Positions 1-8,719 of a DNA stretch of 64,000 nucleotides are shown one piece after another. This DNA comes from Flavobacteriales bacterium UBA4466 (GTDB lineage Bacteria > Bacteroidota > Bacteroidia > Flavobacteriales_D > Crocinitomicaceae). Within the stretch, counting starts at the first letter, position 1; each line of letters opens with the position of its first letter. Location of the stretch: contig CAJJBE010000004.1 in assembly GCA_905182335.1 (NCBI GenBank), positions 124,001 through 188,000 on the forward strand, in the 5' to 3' direction. The translations under genes were made by a program, and so were the position numbers. The notes under the pieces are model-generated. The model had not been told where the DNA came from and did no database searches. It was given only the letters and a program-made list of their open reading frames with translations.

Positions 1-1701
1 CCTGTATATATTGAACTAGAGAAAGTATATCGGCAAGAGGATGAAAGCTTCATTGATATCCTAAATAACCTTCGTAATAATGAAATCACAGAAAGTGATA
101 TAGCTATCCTTAACAAACATGTTCAGCAAAATTTCAAATCTGTTGATCATAATGATTATATCACACTAACAACACATAATTCAGATGCGGATAGAATTAA
201 CCTAGGTGCATTGAAACGTTTAGAATCTAAATCTGTCAGTTTTGATTCTGAGATTACGGGTAGTTTTCCGCAGCATTTATTTCCATTGGATGAAACGTTG
301 GAATTAAAAATAGGGGCCCAAGTCATGTTTATAAAGAATGATGTTTCTCAGGATAAAGAATTCTATAATGGGAAAATGGGAAAAATTATAGGATTAGACG
401 ATGATGAAATTCGCGTGAACTTCCCAAAGGAAAATAAAACAATTAGTGTTGATCGTTACGAATGGAATAATATTCAGTACACATTAAACCCATCTACGAG
501 TGAAGTGGATGAAAAAGTACTGGGTACATTCGTTCATTTCCCGCTTAAGCTAGCTTGGGCAATAACGGTACATAAAAGTCAAGGACTTACTTTTGAAAAA
601 GCGGTCATAGATTTGTCTAAGGTATTTGTGCCGGGACAGGCTTATGTTGCCTTATCACGTCTTCGGTCATTGGATGGATTAGTTCTTTTGAATCCCATTA
701 GAGTGAATGGACTTTCAATCGACAAGGATGTGGCTTCTTATGCGAAGTCCAAGAATGAAGTAGTTGATTTGGACAAAACACTGCAAGAAGAAACGTTTAA
801 TTTTTTGAGAGACTTATTGACAATGACGTATGACTGGGTAGAGCTAATGAATAAATGGAAAACACATGAGAAGACATATAAGAATCATGGCGTAAAATCT
901 CTTAAAGGGAAGAATTTGGCATGGGCAACACAGCAGGTCCAGATTTTGAGCGGGACGATTGATCCGTCTAGGAAATTTAGAAATCAACTGACCAATCTAT
1001 TTAACGAGCAAAAGGTTGACTTAGAGTTCATCTACAAAAGAACAACTTCAGCGTACGATTATTTCTTTAAAGTCTTGGACGGGATGTTGTATTCCAATTT
1101 GAAGAAAATGGCTGAGCTCCAATCACAAAAGAATACGAAGCAGTATAACGAAGAATTGGAAGAATTGGACGTGTTATTGACAGAGACTGTTTTGAGGGTG
1201 AAAAAAGTAACAAGAGTTATTGAAGCAATAATGAATGGTCAACCGTTGGATAAAAAGCACATTTGGACAGCTGACATTAAGGGGTATAAAAGCACAAAAA
1301 TCGAATTGGTTAAAAATGAAATGCGAGTGGATAATGCAACCTTTGACTTTGACACTGATTTTGTTCAATTAAAAACGAAGAGTACAAAAACTAAACTTTC
1401 CAAAGAGAAAAAAGAGTCTACTTACGAGGTTACATTGAAGCTAATCAAGAAAGGAGCCCCTATTGAGCATATCGCTAGAGAAAGGCAGCTTTCTGCTGGA
1501 ACAATATCAGCACATTGTGTTCGCTTACTTAAAACTGAAAAAATAGATCTAAAAGATGTTATGGATAGCAAACTTATCAATGAACTTTATGATGTGTTCG
1601 AAGAGTATGAAGGAGGTTCAATGACCCCTCTTAAAGATAAGGTTGGAGAAAAATATACTTGGGATGAGTTAAAACTTTATCAAGCTTCTTTACTCGTGTA
1701 G
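1..1701 (+). CDS. PIF1/RecD-like superfamily 1 DNA helicase with C-terminal helix-turn-helix domain, 3' part
   Basis: The reading frame is open from the first base of the window, so the N-terminal Walker A/B half lies upstream and only about 566 codons are seen. The visible part holds a helicase core with the late SF1 motifs: AWAITVHKSQGLTFEKAV at about nt 553-606 and GQAYVALSRLRSLDG at about nt 634-678. These are the classical motifs V and VI of PIF1/RecD-type helicases, used in ATP coupling and single-strand binding. A long charged linker follows. The region at about nt 1420-1540 resembles the winged or HTH_40-type domain found at the C-terminus of RecQ and of many Bacteroidota helicases (GAPIEHIARERQLSAGTISA). 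The likely role is ATP-dependent DNA unwinding in repair or replication. The exact subfamily cannot be fixed without the N-terminus. Confidence 0.85.
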   Translation, partial: PVYIELEKVYRQEDESFIDILNNLRNNEITESDIAILNKHVQQNFKSVDHNDYITLTTHNSDADRINLGALKRLESKSVSFDSEITGSFPQHLFPLDETLELKIGAQVMFIKNDVSQDKEFYNGKMGKIIGLDDDEIRVNFPKENKTISVDRYEWNNIQYTLNPSTSEVDEKVLGTFVHFPLKLAWAITVHKSQGLTFEKAVIDLSKVFVPGQAYVALSRLRSLDGLVLLNPIRVNGLSIDKDVASYAKSKNEVVDLDKTLQEETFNFLRDLLTMTYDWVELMNKWKTHEKTYKNHGVKSLKGKNLAWATQQVQILSGTIDPSRKFRNQLTNLFNEQKVDLEFIYKRTTSAYDYFFKVLDGMLYSNLKKMAELQSQKNTKQYNEELEELDVLLTETVLRVKKVTRVIEAIMNGQPLDKKHIWTADIKGYKSTKIELVKNEMRVDNATFDFDTDFVQLKTKSTKTKLSKEKKESTYEVTLKLIKKGAPIEHIARERQLSAGTISAHCVRLLKTEKIDLKDVMDSKLINELYDVFEEYEGGSMTPLKDKVGEKYTWDELKLYQASLLV

Positions 1702-2077
1702 CTTCTTTTTGTTGGTAAGGTTTATCATTCGAAAACACACATCTCTTGGTCATTTTTTCAAATCCTTCTACTGTTAGGTCTCAACACGATAAGGCCAAAT
1801 GATTCATTTGAAATAGATTTCACTTGAAATTCTATTGCATATACTCGCATTTTTCTCGTAATTTAAATCTTCTAGGATTATCTCCTACATAACTCATTTC
1901 AGCAGTAAAAGAAAGCCATGCCCATGATAGCTTTCTCCGAAGGGGCGTGAGAATAATAATATTGTTGCCCAATTGATAAAAAGATAGTAAAAGACTTGTA
2001 ATAAAAACAACTATTTTCATAACTTAATATAGAATGAGCCCTAACTTTACAATTACCAACCGATCAAATACAGAAAC
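1702..2077. other. 376-bp intergenic gap, no convincing gene
   Basis: The gap holds no RNA gene or clear terminator that I can recognise. A 62-codon minus-strand frame (1832-2020) begins with a hydrophobic signal-like stretch (MKIVVFITSLLLSF). The rest is low-complexity and unlike any family I know, so I do not call it as a gene. The right end carries the probable recJ promoter. Confidence 0.5.
2042..2049 (+). promoter_or_regulatory. Bacteroidota-type -7 element (TAACTTTA) upstream of recJ
   Basis: TAACTTTA fits the Bacteroidota -7 consensus TAnnTTTG in seven of eight positions and lies 28 bases before the recJ ATG. No clean TTTG -33 box is seen at the ideal spacing, so the call rests on the -7 box alone. 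Confidence 0.4.
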
Positions 2078-3802
2078 ATGCAAAAAAGATGGCAGATTAA
2101 AACGCCAATGGATAGTAAAACTGTTGATGAGTTTCGTTCAGAATTAAAAGTAACCCCAATTGTAGCAGAGTTACTTTTACAAAGAAAGGTTAATAGTTTT
2201 CCTGAAGCAGAAGGGTTTTTTAGACCAAAATTAGATCAGCTACATGATCCATTCTTAATGAAGGACATGGAGTTGGCCGTTGATCGTTTGCAAGAGGCTA
2301 TTGATGAAGGCCAAAAAGTACTGCTATTTGGTGATTATGATGTGGACGGAACAACCGCAGTTGCATCAATGTACACGTTTTTAAAAGATACATTACCCAT
2401 TGACTTCTATATTCCTGATCGATACAAGGAAGGTTATGGATTGAGCATTATGGGAATCGATTTTGCAAAGGAGCACTCTGTTGACTTAATAATTTCTTTG
2501 GATTGCGGGATAAAGGCGATAGATGAAATTGCCCATGCGCGATCTTTAGGTATTGATTTTATTGTTTGTGATCATCATACACCGGGGGAAGGCCTCCCTA
2601 ATGCGATTATATTGGACCCCAAACGTAGGGATTGTAATTATCCGTTTGATGAATTGTCGGGATGTGGAGTTGGATTCAAATTACTTCAGGGCCTATGTGA
2701 TCATAATGGGTGGTCATATGATAAATTATTTGAGCTATTAGATTTTTTAGCAATAAGTATTGGAGCAGACATTGTCCCTATGACTGGTGAAAACCGTGTA
2801 CTCTCCTATCACGGAATGAGATCATTAAATGAGAACCCAAGGGTTGCATTTAAAGAATTACTAGCATTAGCCAAGAAGCAGCTTCCTGTAACATTAACTG
2901 ATGTTATTTTTTCAATCGCGCCAAGAATTAATGCGGCGGGTCGCTTAAGATCGGGACGATACGCCGTAGAGCTCATGATATCTGAACATACAGAAGAGAT
3001 TAATGTTTTGGCAGAAGAGATTAATAATGACAATATTGAAAGGCGTCAGTTGGACTCTGAAATAACAGAAGAAGCTTTGGCGATTTTAGCGAATGACGAG
3101 AACACAAAAAACAAGGTTACAAATGTTGTATTTCAAGCAAACTGGCACAAAGGTGTAGTTGGCATCGTTGCTTCTCGAATTATTGAAAAATACTATAAGC
3201 CAACAATTGTGTTAACAGAATCAAATGGTTTGGTCACGGGTTCTGCCCGATCAATTAAAGATTTTAACGTTTATGATGCCATTAGTGAGTGCTCAGATCT
3301 TTTGGAACAGTTTGGCGGGCATAAATTCGCTGCTGGCTTAACAATGAAGCCAGAAAATGTTGAGGAGTTTAAGGTTAAGTTTGAGAAAGTGTCAGCAAGA
3401 AGTATCACTAAAGAGATGCTAATCGAAGAGCAAGATGTAGATATTGAAATAGAGTTCAACGAAATTTTCAAACCGGAAGAGAATCGCTTGAAAATACCAC
3501 AGTTGAAACGCATTTTACGTCAATTTGAGCCTCATGGCCCTGGAAACATGAAACCCGTTTTCCTGTCAAAAAATGTCTATTCTACAGATGTCCGTGCGCT
3601 AAAGGATGTACATTTGAAACTGTCAATAACTCAGCCTGAGTACGATGTCGTTATTGAGGGTATTGGATTTAATTTAGGAGAAAAACTTGATTTAGTAGCA
3701 TCCGGAATGCCTTTTGACTTAGTCTATACACTTGAGATTAATAAATGGAGAGATCGTGAAACACTGCAGTTGAATATAAAAGATATAAGAGAAACAGTAT
3801 AA
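2078..3802 (+). CDS. recJ: Single-stranded-DNA-specific exonuclease RecJ
   Basis: RecJ is a 5'-to-3' single-strand DNA exonuclease that acts in recombinational and mismatch repair. The protein has 574 residues, the normal length for the family. The DHH phosphoesterase domain is intact: GDYDVDGTTA at about residues 84-93, SLDCGIKA at about 141-148, and the defining DHH motif (CDHHTPGEG) at about 164-172. The DHHA1 nucleic-acid-binding part follows, with a GRLRSGRYA loop near residue 287 and GSARSIKDFNVYDA near 387. The GGHK motif (FGGHKFAAG) lies near residue 411. The C-terminal OB-fold-like region is present. The ATG at 2078 fits the family N-terminus, and a -7 box lies just upstream. The gene is followed by a strong hairpin terminator. 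Confidence 0.96.
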   Translation: MQKRWQIKTPMDSKTVDEFRSELKVTPIVAELLLQRKVNSFPEAEGFFRPKLDQLHDPFLMKDMELAVDRLQEAIDEGQKVLLFGDYDVDGTTAVASMYTFLKDTLPIDFYIPDRYKEGYGLSIMGIDFAKEHSVDLIISLDCGIKAIDEIAHARSLGIDFIVCDHHTPGEGLPNAIILDPKRRDCNYPFDELSGCGVGFKLLQGLCDHNGWSYDKLFELLDFLAISIGADIVPMTGENRVLSYHGMRSLNENPRVAFKELLALAKKQLPVTLTDVIFSIAPRINAAGRLRSGRYAVELMISEHTEEINVLAEEINNDNIERRQLDSEITEEALAILANDENTKNKVTNVVFQANWHKGVVGIVASRIIEKYYKPTIVLTESNGLVTGSARSIKDFNVYDAISECSDLLEQFGGHKFAAGLTMKPENVEEFKVKFEKVSARSITKEMLIEEQDVDIEIEFNEIFKPEENRLKIPQLKRILRQFEPHGPGNMKPVFLSKNVYSTDVRALKDVHLKLSITQPEYDVVIEGIGFNLGEKLDLVASGMPFDLVYTLEINKWRDRETLQLNIKDIRETV

Positions 3803-3832
3803 AAAAAAAGGGAGCATTTAGCTCCCTTTTTT
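3801..3832. terminator. Bidirectional rho-independent terminator between recJ and the trans-sulfuration gene
   Basis: The stem GGGAGC/GCTCCC (3810-3815 and 3821-3826) has a five-base loop, an A9 run on the left and a T6 run on the right. It can therefore stop transcription from both the plus-strand recJ and the minus-strand gene that ends at 3849. Confidence 0.9.
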
Positions 3833-3848
3833 ATTAGTGATTTGTTCT

Positions 3849-5132
3849 TTAAACACTACCTAATGCTTGGTTTATGTCAGTAATTAAGTCATTATAGTTT
3901 TCTACTCCAATAGACAGACGAACAAGTTTCTCTGTAATATGCATTACTTTTTTCTCTACTGGATCAACATCTGCATGTGTCATTGTTTCAGGATGTTCGG
4001 CTAAACTTTCGGTTCCACCTAGCGAAACAGCAAGTTTAATCAGTTTTAAGTTGTCTAAAAATGCAAATGCTTCTTTTTCCCCCCCTTTGATGTCGAACGA
4101 AATCATTGCGCCATAAGAAAGATATTGTTTTTTAATAATTGCTTTTTCAGAGTCTGTTCCGTGCTTAGCGGTATTTCCTAAATAATAAACCTTTTCAACC
4201 ATTGAATGATTATCTAAGAATTCAGCTACATGTATAGCGTTTGTTGCTTGTTGATCCATTCTAACTTTCAGTGTTTCCAAGCTTCTCATTAACAGCCAGC
4301 CAGTCCATGGTCCAGCCATATTCCCTAAGAATGTTCTTAATCCTTTAATGCGCCCCATCAGCTCTTTAGATCCAAGGCATGCCCCAGCAATTACATCTGA
4401 ATGTCCCCCAATGTATTTAGTGGCAGAATACAAAACTAAGTCAGCACCGTGTTTAAGAGGGTGCTGCCATAATGGCCCCATATACGTATTGTCAACTGAA
4501 AAAACGGCAGTTTTTTCTTCTGTCGCAAAATGGTTTTTAATTTCTGTACACATTTTAATGTCAATCACTGCATTTGTTGGGTTAGCTGGTGTTTCAATAT
4601 GAATCATTGCTAATCTGTCAGCGCGGCCACTTGCATTGATTTTTTCAATAATCTCTTCTTTAGTTTCTCCCGCCATAAAACCAATAGATTGAATCTTTAG
4701 TTTCTTTAGAAAGTGATTTATGAAATGATCTGTTCCACCATAAACAGGTTTGCTATACAAAAGCAAATCACCTGGCTCCATGAATTCCATCATTGCGGTA
4801 GAGATAGCCGACATACCACTTTCAAAAATAGCGCAGTCTTCAGCACCATCCCAAAGACAAAGTCTATTCTCTAAGATTTCTAAATCAGGGTTGTTCAACC
4901 TACTATAGATAAGCCCCATTTCTTCATCTTCATCTTTTTCCCGCAAGCCATAGGCAACTTCAAAAAAGCGTTTACCCTGCATTGCATTAACAAAGACAAA
5001 GGTAGATGTTTGAAATATTGGGCACTTAATTGCTCCTTCTGATAAAGCTGGCTTGTAGCCATAGCTCATCATTAAACTTTCTGGTCTCATACTTGAATAA
5101 TCCATATTAATCCTGTTTTTTTTATTAAACAT
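3849..5132 (-). CDS. PLP-dependent trans-sulfuration enzyme (cystathionine gamma-synthase / methionine gamma-lyase family)
   Basis: This is a Cys/Met-metabolism PLP enzyme of 427 residues. The PLP lysine sits in LYSATKYIGGHSD at about residues 234-246. The family segments SGMSAIST, SVDNTYMGPLWQHPL, ETPANPTN and SLGGTESLAEHP are all present. These enzymes make or break C-S bonds in methionine, homocysteine and cystathionine. The loop that carries the key cysteine in methionine gamma-lyases reads PVYGGTDHF here, as in cystathionine gamma-synthases, so the substrate is uncertain. The N-terminus is slightly long, and an internal Met (MDYSSMRPES, start at 5105) is an equally good start. It is transcribed divergently from an Lrp-type regulator 116 bp away, which suggests control by that regulator in response to an amino acid (inference). 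Confidence 0.9.
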   Translation of the reverse strand: MFNKKNRINMDYSSMRPESLMMSYGYKPALSEGAIKCPIFQTSTFVFVNAMQGKRFFEVAYGLREKDEDEEMGLIYSRLNNPDLEILENRLCLWDGAEDCAIFESGMSAISTAMMEFMEPGDLLLYSKPVYGGTDHFINHFLKKLKIQSIGFMAGETKEEIIEKINASGRADRLAMIHIETPANPTNAVIDIKMCTEIKNHFATEEKTAVFSVDNTYMGPLWQHPLKHGADLVLYSATKYIGGHSDVIAGACLGSKELMGRIKGLRTFLGNMAGPWTGWLLMRSLETLKVRMDQQATNAIHVAEFLDNHSMVEKVYYLGNTAKHGTDSEKAIIKKQYLSYGAMISFDIKGGEKEAFAFLDNLKLIKLAVSLGGTESLAEHPETMTHADVDPVEKKVMHITEKLVRLSIGVENYNDLITDINQALGSV

Positions 5133-5248
5133 AATAAAACATCTATATATGTGGGTTGTAAAAGAATATAAAACTACAATTAGGGATATATTTACGTTTT
5201 AAATCCTTATTTTTGATTGAATAAGAGCTAATAAAAGAATTATTTTCT

Positions 5249-5695
5249 ATGGAGAATAAATTAGATAGAATTGATGGAGCAATATTGGAGATTCTTAAAG
5301 AGAATTCTAAAATTGTAACTAAAGAAATTGCTTTGAAAGTTGGATTGACAGTAACGCCAACTTATGAACGAATCAAAAGATTAGAAAGAATAGGAGTGAT
5401 TACTGGGTATACAGCTTGCCTAAACAAGAAGCTTATAGGAAAGGGTCTTCAAGTATTTTGTCAGGTATCGTTGAAGGAACATAATCTTGAGCTGCTAGAA
5501 AGTTTTGAGCAAATGGTGGTTAGTTTTGATGAGGTTTCAACTTGCTACCATATTGCAGGAGATCACGATTATGCCTTGTTAATTGAGGTCGCAGACATGG
5601 GCGAATACGAAGCTTTCTTAAAGCAGAGCCTAGCTACAATACCAAGTATTATGAATGTACAAAGTTCTTTTGTAATGAGCGCGATTAAAGAATGA
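5249..5695 (+). CDS. Lrp/AsnC family transcriptional regulator
   Basis: The protein has 148 residues, typical for the family. It has an N-terminal winged helix-turn-helix (LDRIDGAILEILKENSK, then VTPTYERIKRLERIGVI) and a C-terminal RAM/AsnC ligand-binding domain (about residues 65-145, including ISGDHD-like AGDHDYALLIEV). Members bind amino acids and form octamers on DNA. It stands head to head with the trans-sulfuration enzyme at 3849-5132, so that gene is the likely target; the effector is not known. The gene ends in a 10-bp hairpin terminator shared with the convergent dehydrogenase gene. Confidence 0.94.
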   Translation: MENKLDRIDGAILEILKENSKIVTKEIALKVGLTVTPTYERIKRLERIGVITGYTACLNKKLIGKGLQVFCQVSLKEHNLELLESFEQMVVSFDEVSTCYHIAGDHDYALLIEVADMGEYEAFLKQSLATIPSIMNVQSSFVMSAIKE

Positions 5696-5696
5696 G

Positions 5697-5722
5697 AAAG
5701 GGAAGCTATTGCTTCCCTTTTC
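5697..5722. terminator. Bidirectional hairpin terminator between the lrp-type gene and the acyl-CoA dehydrogenase
   Basis: A perfect 10-bp stem, AAAGGGAAGC (5697-5706) and GCTTCCCTTT (5711-5720), has a four-base loop. The flanking A and T tracts on the two strands let it serve both convergent genes. Confidence 0.85.
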
Positions 5723-5740
5723 AATAGAAAACAGTAATAG

Positions 5741-6946
5741 TTATTTTACGGGTTCTCTTGTAAATGCAGGGATCCCTGTAATATCCATACCCGTAATTAA
5801 TAGATGTATATCATGAGTGCCTTCATAAGTAATAACAGATTCAAGGTTTGCCATATGTCGCATAATTGAGTATTCACTAGTAATACCCATGGCTCCATGG
5901 ATTTGACGTGCTTCTCGAGCAATGTTTAATGCAATTTCACAGTTATTTCTCTTTGCCATTGAGATTTGAGCAGAAGTTGCTTTTCCTTCATTTCTCAATT
6001 GTCCCAATCTCAATGTTAGCAATTGTGCTTTTGTGATTTCGGTAATCATTTCAGCCAATTTCTTTTGAATCAATTGGAAACCCCCAATTGGATTTCCAAA
6101 TTGGGTTCTTTCTTTAGAATATCTTAGTGCTTGATCATAACAATCCATCGCGGCTCCAAGAGCGCCCCAGGCAATTCCAAAACGAGCAGAATCTAAACAT
6201 TCTAATGGGGCACCTAGACCTGATTTTCCAGGAAGTATATTTGTTTTAGGAACTTTAACGTTAACGAAAATCAATTCGCCAGTTGCAGATGCTCTAAGGG
6301 AAAGTTTTCCATGCATTTCTGGTGTTGAAAAACCTTCCATACCACGCTCAACAACTAACCCGTGAATCCTTCCGCTTTCGTCTTTTGCCCAAACAACCGC
6401 AATATCTGCGAATGGAGCATTTGAGATCCACATTTTAGCTCCATTAAGAATTACATGGTCTCCAGCATCCTTAAAGTTAGAAAGCATCCCGCTAGGATTA
6501 GACCCATGGTCAGGCTCAGTTAAACCAAAACAACCGATCATTTCACCTGTTGCAAGTGAGGGTAAATATTTTTGTTTTTGCTCTTCATTTCCGTATTTCC
6601 AAATTGGATACATAACTAATGAACTCTGAACAGAAGCGGTAGATCTTAATCCAGAATCACATCGTTCAAGCTCTTGCATTATTAATCCATAAGAAATCTG
6701 ATCAAGTCCAGGACCCCCATACTCTTCAGGGATATAGGGTCCAAAAGCACCTATTTCACCTAGCCCAGGGAGTATGTGATTTGGAAATGTTGCATTTTCA
6801 TAATGATCATCAATAATCGGAGACACTTCTTTTTTTACCCATGCTCTAGCAGCGTCACGAACTAGCTTGTGCTCTTCAGAAAGCAAGTCATCCATATTAA
6901 AGTAATCAGGATGTGTGTATAAATCAGTTTTCATATTTAAATTCAT
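5741..6946 (-). CDS. Acyl-CoA dehydrogenase, glutaryl-CoA dehydrogenase-like
   Basis: This is an FAD-dependent acyl-CoA dehydrogenase of 401 residues. It carries the signatures of the glutaryl-CoA dehydrogenase subgroup: RSTASVQSSLVMYPI near residue 100, CFGLTEPDHGSNPSGM near 140, WISNAPFADIAVVWAKD near 170, and the catalytic glutamate in TYEGTHDIH near residue 374. Such enzymes oxidise and decarboxylate glutaryl-CoA to crotonyl-CoA in lysine/tryptophan breakdown and pass electrons to ETF. The assigned start gives MNLNMKTDLY; a second Met (start at 6934) is the more likely start if transcription begins at the TAAATTTG box just upstream. It is a single-gene unit, convergent with the Lrp gene. 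Confidence 0.9.
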   Translation of the reverse strand: MNLNMKTDLYTHPDYFNMDDLLSEEHKLVRDAARAWVKKEVSPIIDDHYENATFPNHILPGLGEIGAFGPYIPEEYGGPGLDQISYGLIMQELERCDSGLRSTASVQSSLVMYPIWKYGNEEQKQKYLPSLATGEMIGCFGLTEPDHGSNPSGMLSNFKDAGDHVILNGAKMWISNAPFADIAVVWAKDESGRIHGLVVERGMEGFSTPEMHGKLSLRASATGELIFVNVKVPKTNILPGKSGLGAPLECLDSARFGIAWGALGAAMDCYDQALRYSKERTQFGNPIGGFQLIQKKLAEMITEITKAQLLTLRLGQLRNEGKATSAQISMAKRNNCEIALNIAREARQIHGAMGITSEYSIMRHMANLESVITYEGTHDIHLLITGMDITGIPAFTREPVK

Positions 6947-6956
6947 TTAAGTGCAA

Positions 6957-6964
6957 CAAATTTA
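6957..6964 (-). promoter_or_regulatory. -7 element (TAAATTTG) for the acyl-CoA dehydrogenase gene
   Basis: On the minus strand TAAATTTG matches the TAnnTTTG consensus exactly, 10 bases before the first possible ATG and 22 before the second. No perfect -33 box is seen. Confidence 0.45.
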
Positions 6965-7044
6965 ATGATATTTTTTGTCTGCGCTAGATTTTTTTCAATT
7001 TCAGAAAATATCTTTCTTATCTTCGGGATTCGAAGAATAGTAGA

Positions 7045-7752
7045 ATGAATTTTTCACTTAGCTTACATCTTGTTCTAAGCGTAATTCCCAGCGAATTAAC
7101 CTTGAGAGACCACCCTATAACGATTTTTATAGGATCTGGGCTATGCATATCCTTTCTGCTAATTGCATTTGCTAAATTGATTAAAGCAGATGTTTATTTT
7201 ACCATGGTAACGTCATTAACAAAAATAAAGGGCTTAGGAGCACACACAAGAGAATCTTATCCAGTGAATAGGATAGCCTCTTTATTTTTGGTAATTAACA
7301 ATATAGTTGCTACAGCAACTATATTGTTAATTCTATTTAGTTCATCAACAGTTCAAGCTCACTACAGCAAGGAAATTTCAATATTTATACCGATAAGTCT
7401 ACTTAGTGGGCATATAGGATCAATGTATTTTGTTCGCCTGATTACAGGCGAAAAAAGTGTTTTTGTAGAGCCAATAATTATGAAAATAGTTGGAGCTCAA
7501 TTTTTAGGTCTTTTTTACTTTATAGTATCTTTGATGTGGGCTTTAAATCCGTTTGATCAAACTATATTAATAAATATCATTCTATGGTCTTTCTTAATTG
7601 AGAACTCAATAAGGCTATTTAAGAGCATATCAGCAGTTTATCATCAAGGAGTTTCTTTGTATTATATAATTTTGTATTTTTGCACCCTCGAAATCCTTCC
7701 GATGATTGTAGCTTACTACGTTATATTTGGTGATTTTGATTTAACAAGGTGA
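7045..7752 (+). CDS. DUF4271 integral membrane protein
   Basis: The protein has 235 residues and about six hydrophobic segments (near residues 28-46, 80-98, 112-130, 150-168, 172-190 and 205-226). Internal features such as TMVTSLTKIKGLGAH and the position directly upstream of a uroporphyrinogen-III synthase gene match the DUF4271 family of Bacteroidota. Its function is unknown. The 20-bp gap to hemD implies co-transcription, and the linkage hints at a role connected with heme synthesis or the envelope, though that is only inference. Confidence 0.75.
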   Translation: MNFSLSLHLVLSVIPSELTLRDHPITIFIGSGLCISFLLIAFAKLIKADVYFTMVTSLTKIKGLGAHTRESYPVNRIASLFLVINNIVATATILLILFSSSTVQAHYSKEISIFIPISLLSGHIGSMYFVRLITGEKSVFVEPIIMKIVGAQFLGLFYFIVSLMWALNPFDQTILINIILWSFLIENSIRLFKSISAVYHQGVSLYYIILYFCTLEILPMIVAYYVIFGDFDLTR

Positions 7753-7772
7753 TTAATTAAAAGCAAATAAAA

Positions 7773-8525
7773 TTGGCTATCAAAACTATATTGGTTTCAC
7801 AACCTAAGCCGGAAGGGAAGAAGTCGCCGTATTTTGATTTGGCGCAGAAATATGATCTTAAAATCGATTTTAGGCCGTTTATTCACGTTGAAGGGATTGC
7901 TGCTCAAGAGTTCAGATCTCAAAAAATTGATTTGAAGAGCCATACTGCTGTAATTTTAACATCAAAAACAGCCGTAGATCATTATTTTAGAATTGCTCAA
8001 GAAATGAGATTCGAAGTGCCTGATAGTATGAAGTATTTCTGTATCTCTGAGGCGGTTGCGTATTATTTACAAAAGTATGTTGCGTACCGTAAAAGAAAAA
8101 TATTTTTCGGGAAACAGACAATAGTAGATCTAGTAGATGTTTTAAAGAAGCATAAAAAAGATCAGTTTTTCTTGCCGTGCACAGATATTTTAAGGGACAA
8201 TATTCCATCAACTTTAGAGTCAAATGGCTTTAGTTTCACTAAAGCTGTTTTATACAGAACAGTTGCTTCTGATTTGTCAAACTTAGAAAATGTTTATTAT
8301 GACATGCTGGTCTTTTACAGCCCAGGAGGAATAGAGTCATTATTAAAAAACTATCCTAAGTTTAAGCAAAACACAACTGTTATCGCTGCTTTTGGTCCTA
8401 CAACGGCCAATGCAATTGTAAAGAATAAATTGAGACTAGATTTACATGCCCCTCAGCCCAATGCTCCATCAATGACTGGAGCAATTGAGAATTATGTGAA
8501 ACAGCAATTGAAAAACAAAAAATAA
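7773..8525 (+). CDS. hemD: Uroporphyrinogen-III synthase (HemD)
   Basis: HemD closes hydroxymethylbilane to uroporphyrinogen III in tetrapyrrole synthesis. The sequence of 250 residues shows the two-lobed family pattern: IKTILVSQPKPEGKKSPY at the N-terminus, ILTSKTAVDHYF near residue 60, FLPCTDILRDNIP near 131, LVFYSPGGIESLL near 180, and AAFGPTTANAI near 205. The only credible start is a TTG at 7773, because an in-frame TAA lies five codons upstream and no ATG intervenes. The gene follows the DUF4271 gene closely. HemD proteins diverge strongly, so the assignment rests on these motifs plus context. Confidence 0.85.
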   Translation: MAIKTILVSQPKPEGKKSPYFDLAQKYDLKIDFRPFIHVEGIAAQEFRSQKIDLKSHTAVILTSKTAVDHYFRIAQEMRFEVPDSMKYFCISEAVAYYLQKYVAYRKRKIFFGKQTIVDLVDVLKKHKKDQFFLPCTDILRDNIPSTLESNGFSFTKAVLYRTVASDLSNLENVYYDMLVFYSPGGIESLLKNYPKFKQNTTVIAAFGPTTANAIVKNKLRLDLHAPQPNAPSMTGAIENYVKQQLKNKK

Positions 8526-8658
8526 TTAATATTATACCATCTTATTTAAAAAGAGGGTTATTACTTCTTATTTAGGAGATTTCAGTTTAATTTCCAAACG
8601 GTTTTATTCTTAATTTTTGACCGAATATATGTTTTTTTAACAGATACAAGTCATTCTA

Positions 8659-8690
8659 TTTGGTTTCAGAGGATTAAGAATGTAACTTTA
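8659..8690 (+). promoter_or_regulatory. Bacteroidota sigma-type promoter (TTTG-N20-TAACTTTA)
   Basis: TTTG at 8659-8662 and TAACTTTA at 8683-8690 are 20 bases apart, the spacing expected for the Bacteroidota housekeeping promoter. The ATG of the Omp28-like gene follows 29 bases later. This is the cleanest promoter in the window. Confidence 0.65.
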
Positions 8691-8719
8691 TGATTATTAA
8701 AAATTAAAACAATTAAACT

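Noticed and set aside
1832-2020. 62-codon frame on the minus strand with a hydrophobic start
   Set aside because: Beyond the first fifteen residues it has no recognisable features, and the gap shows no other sign of a gene.
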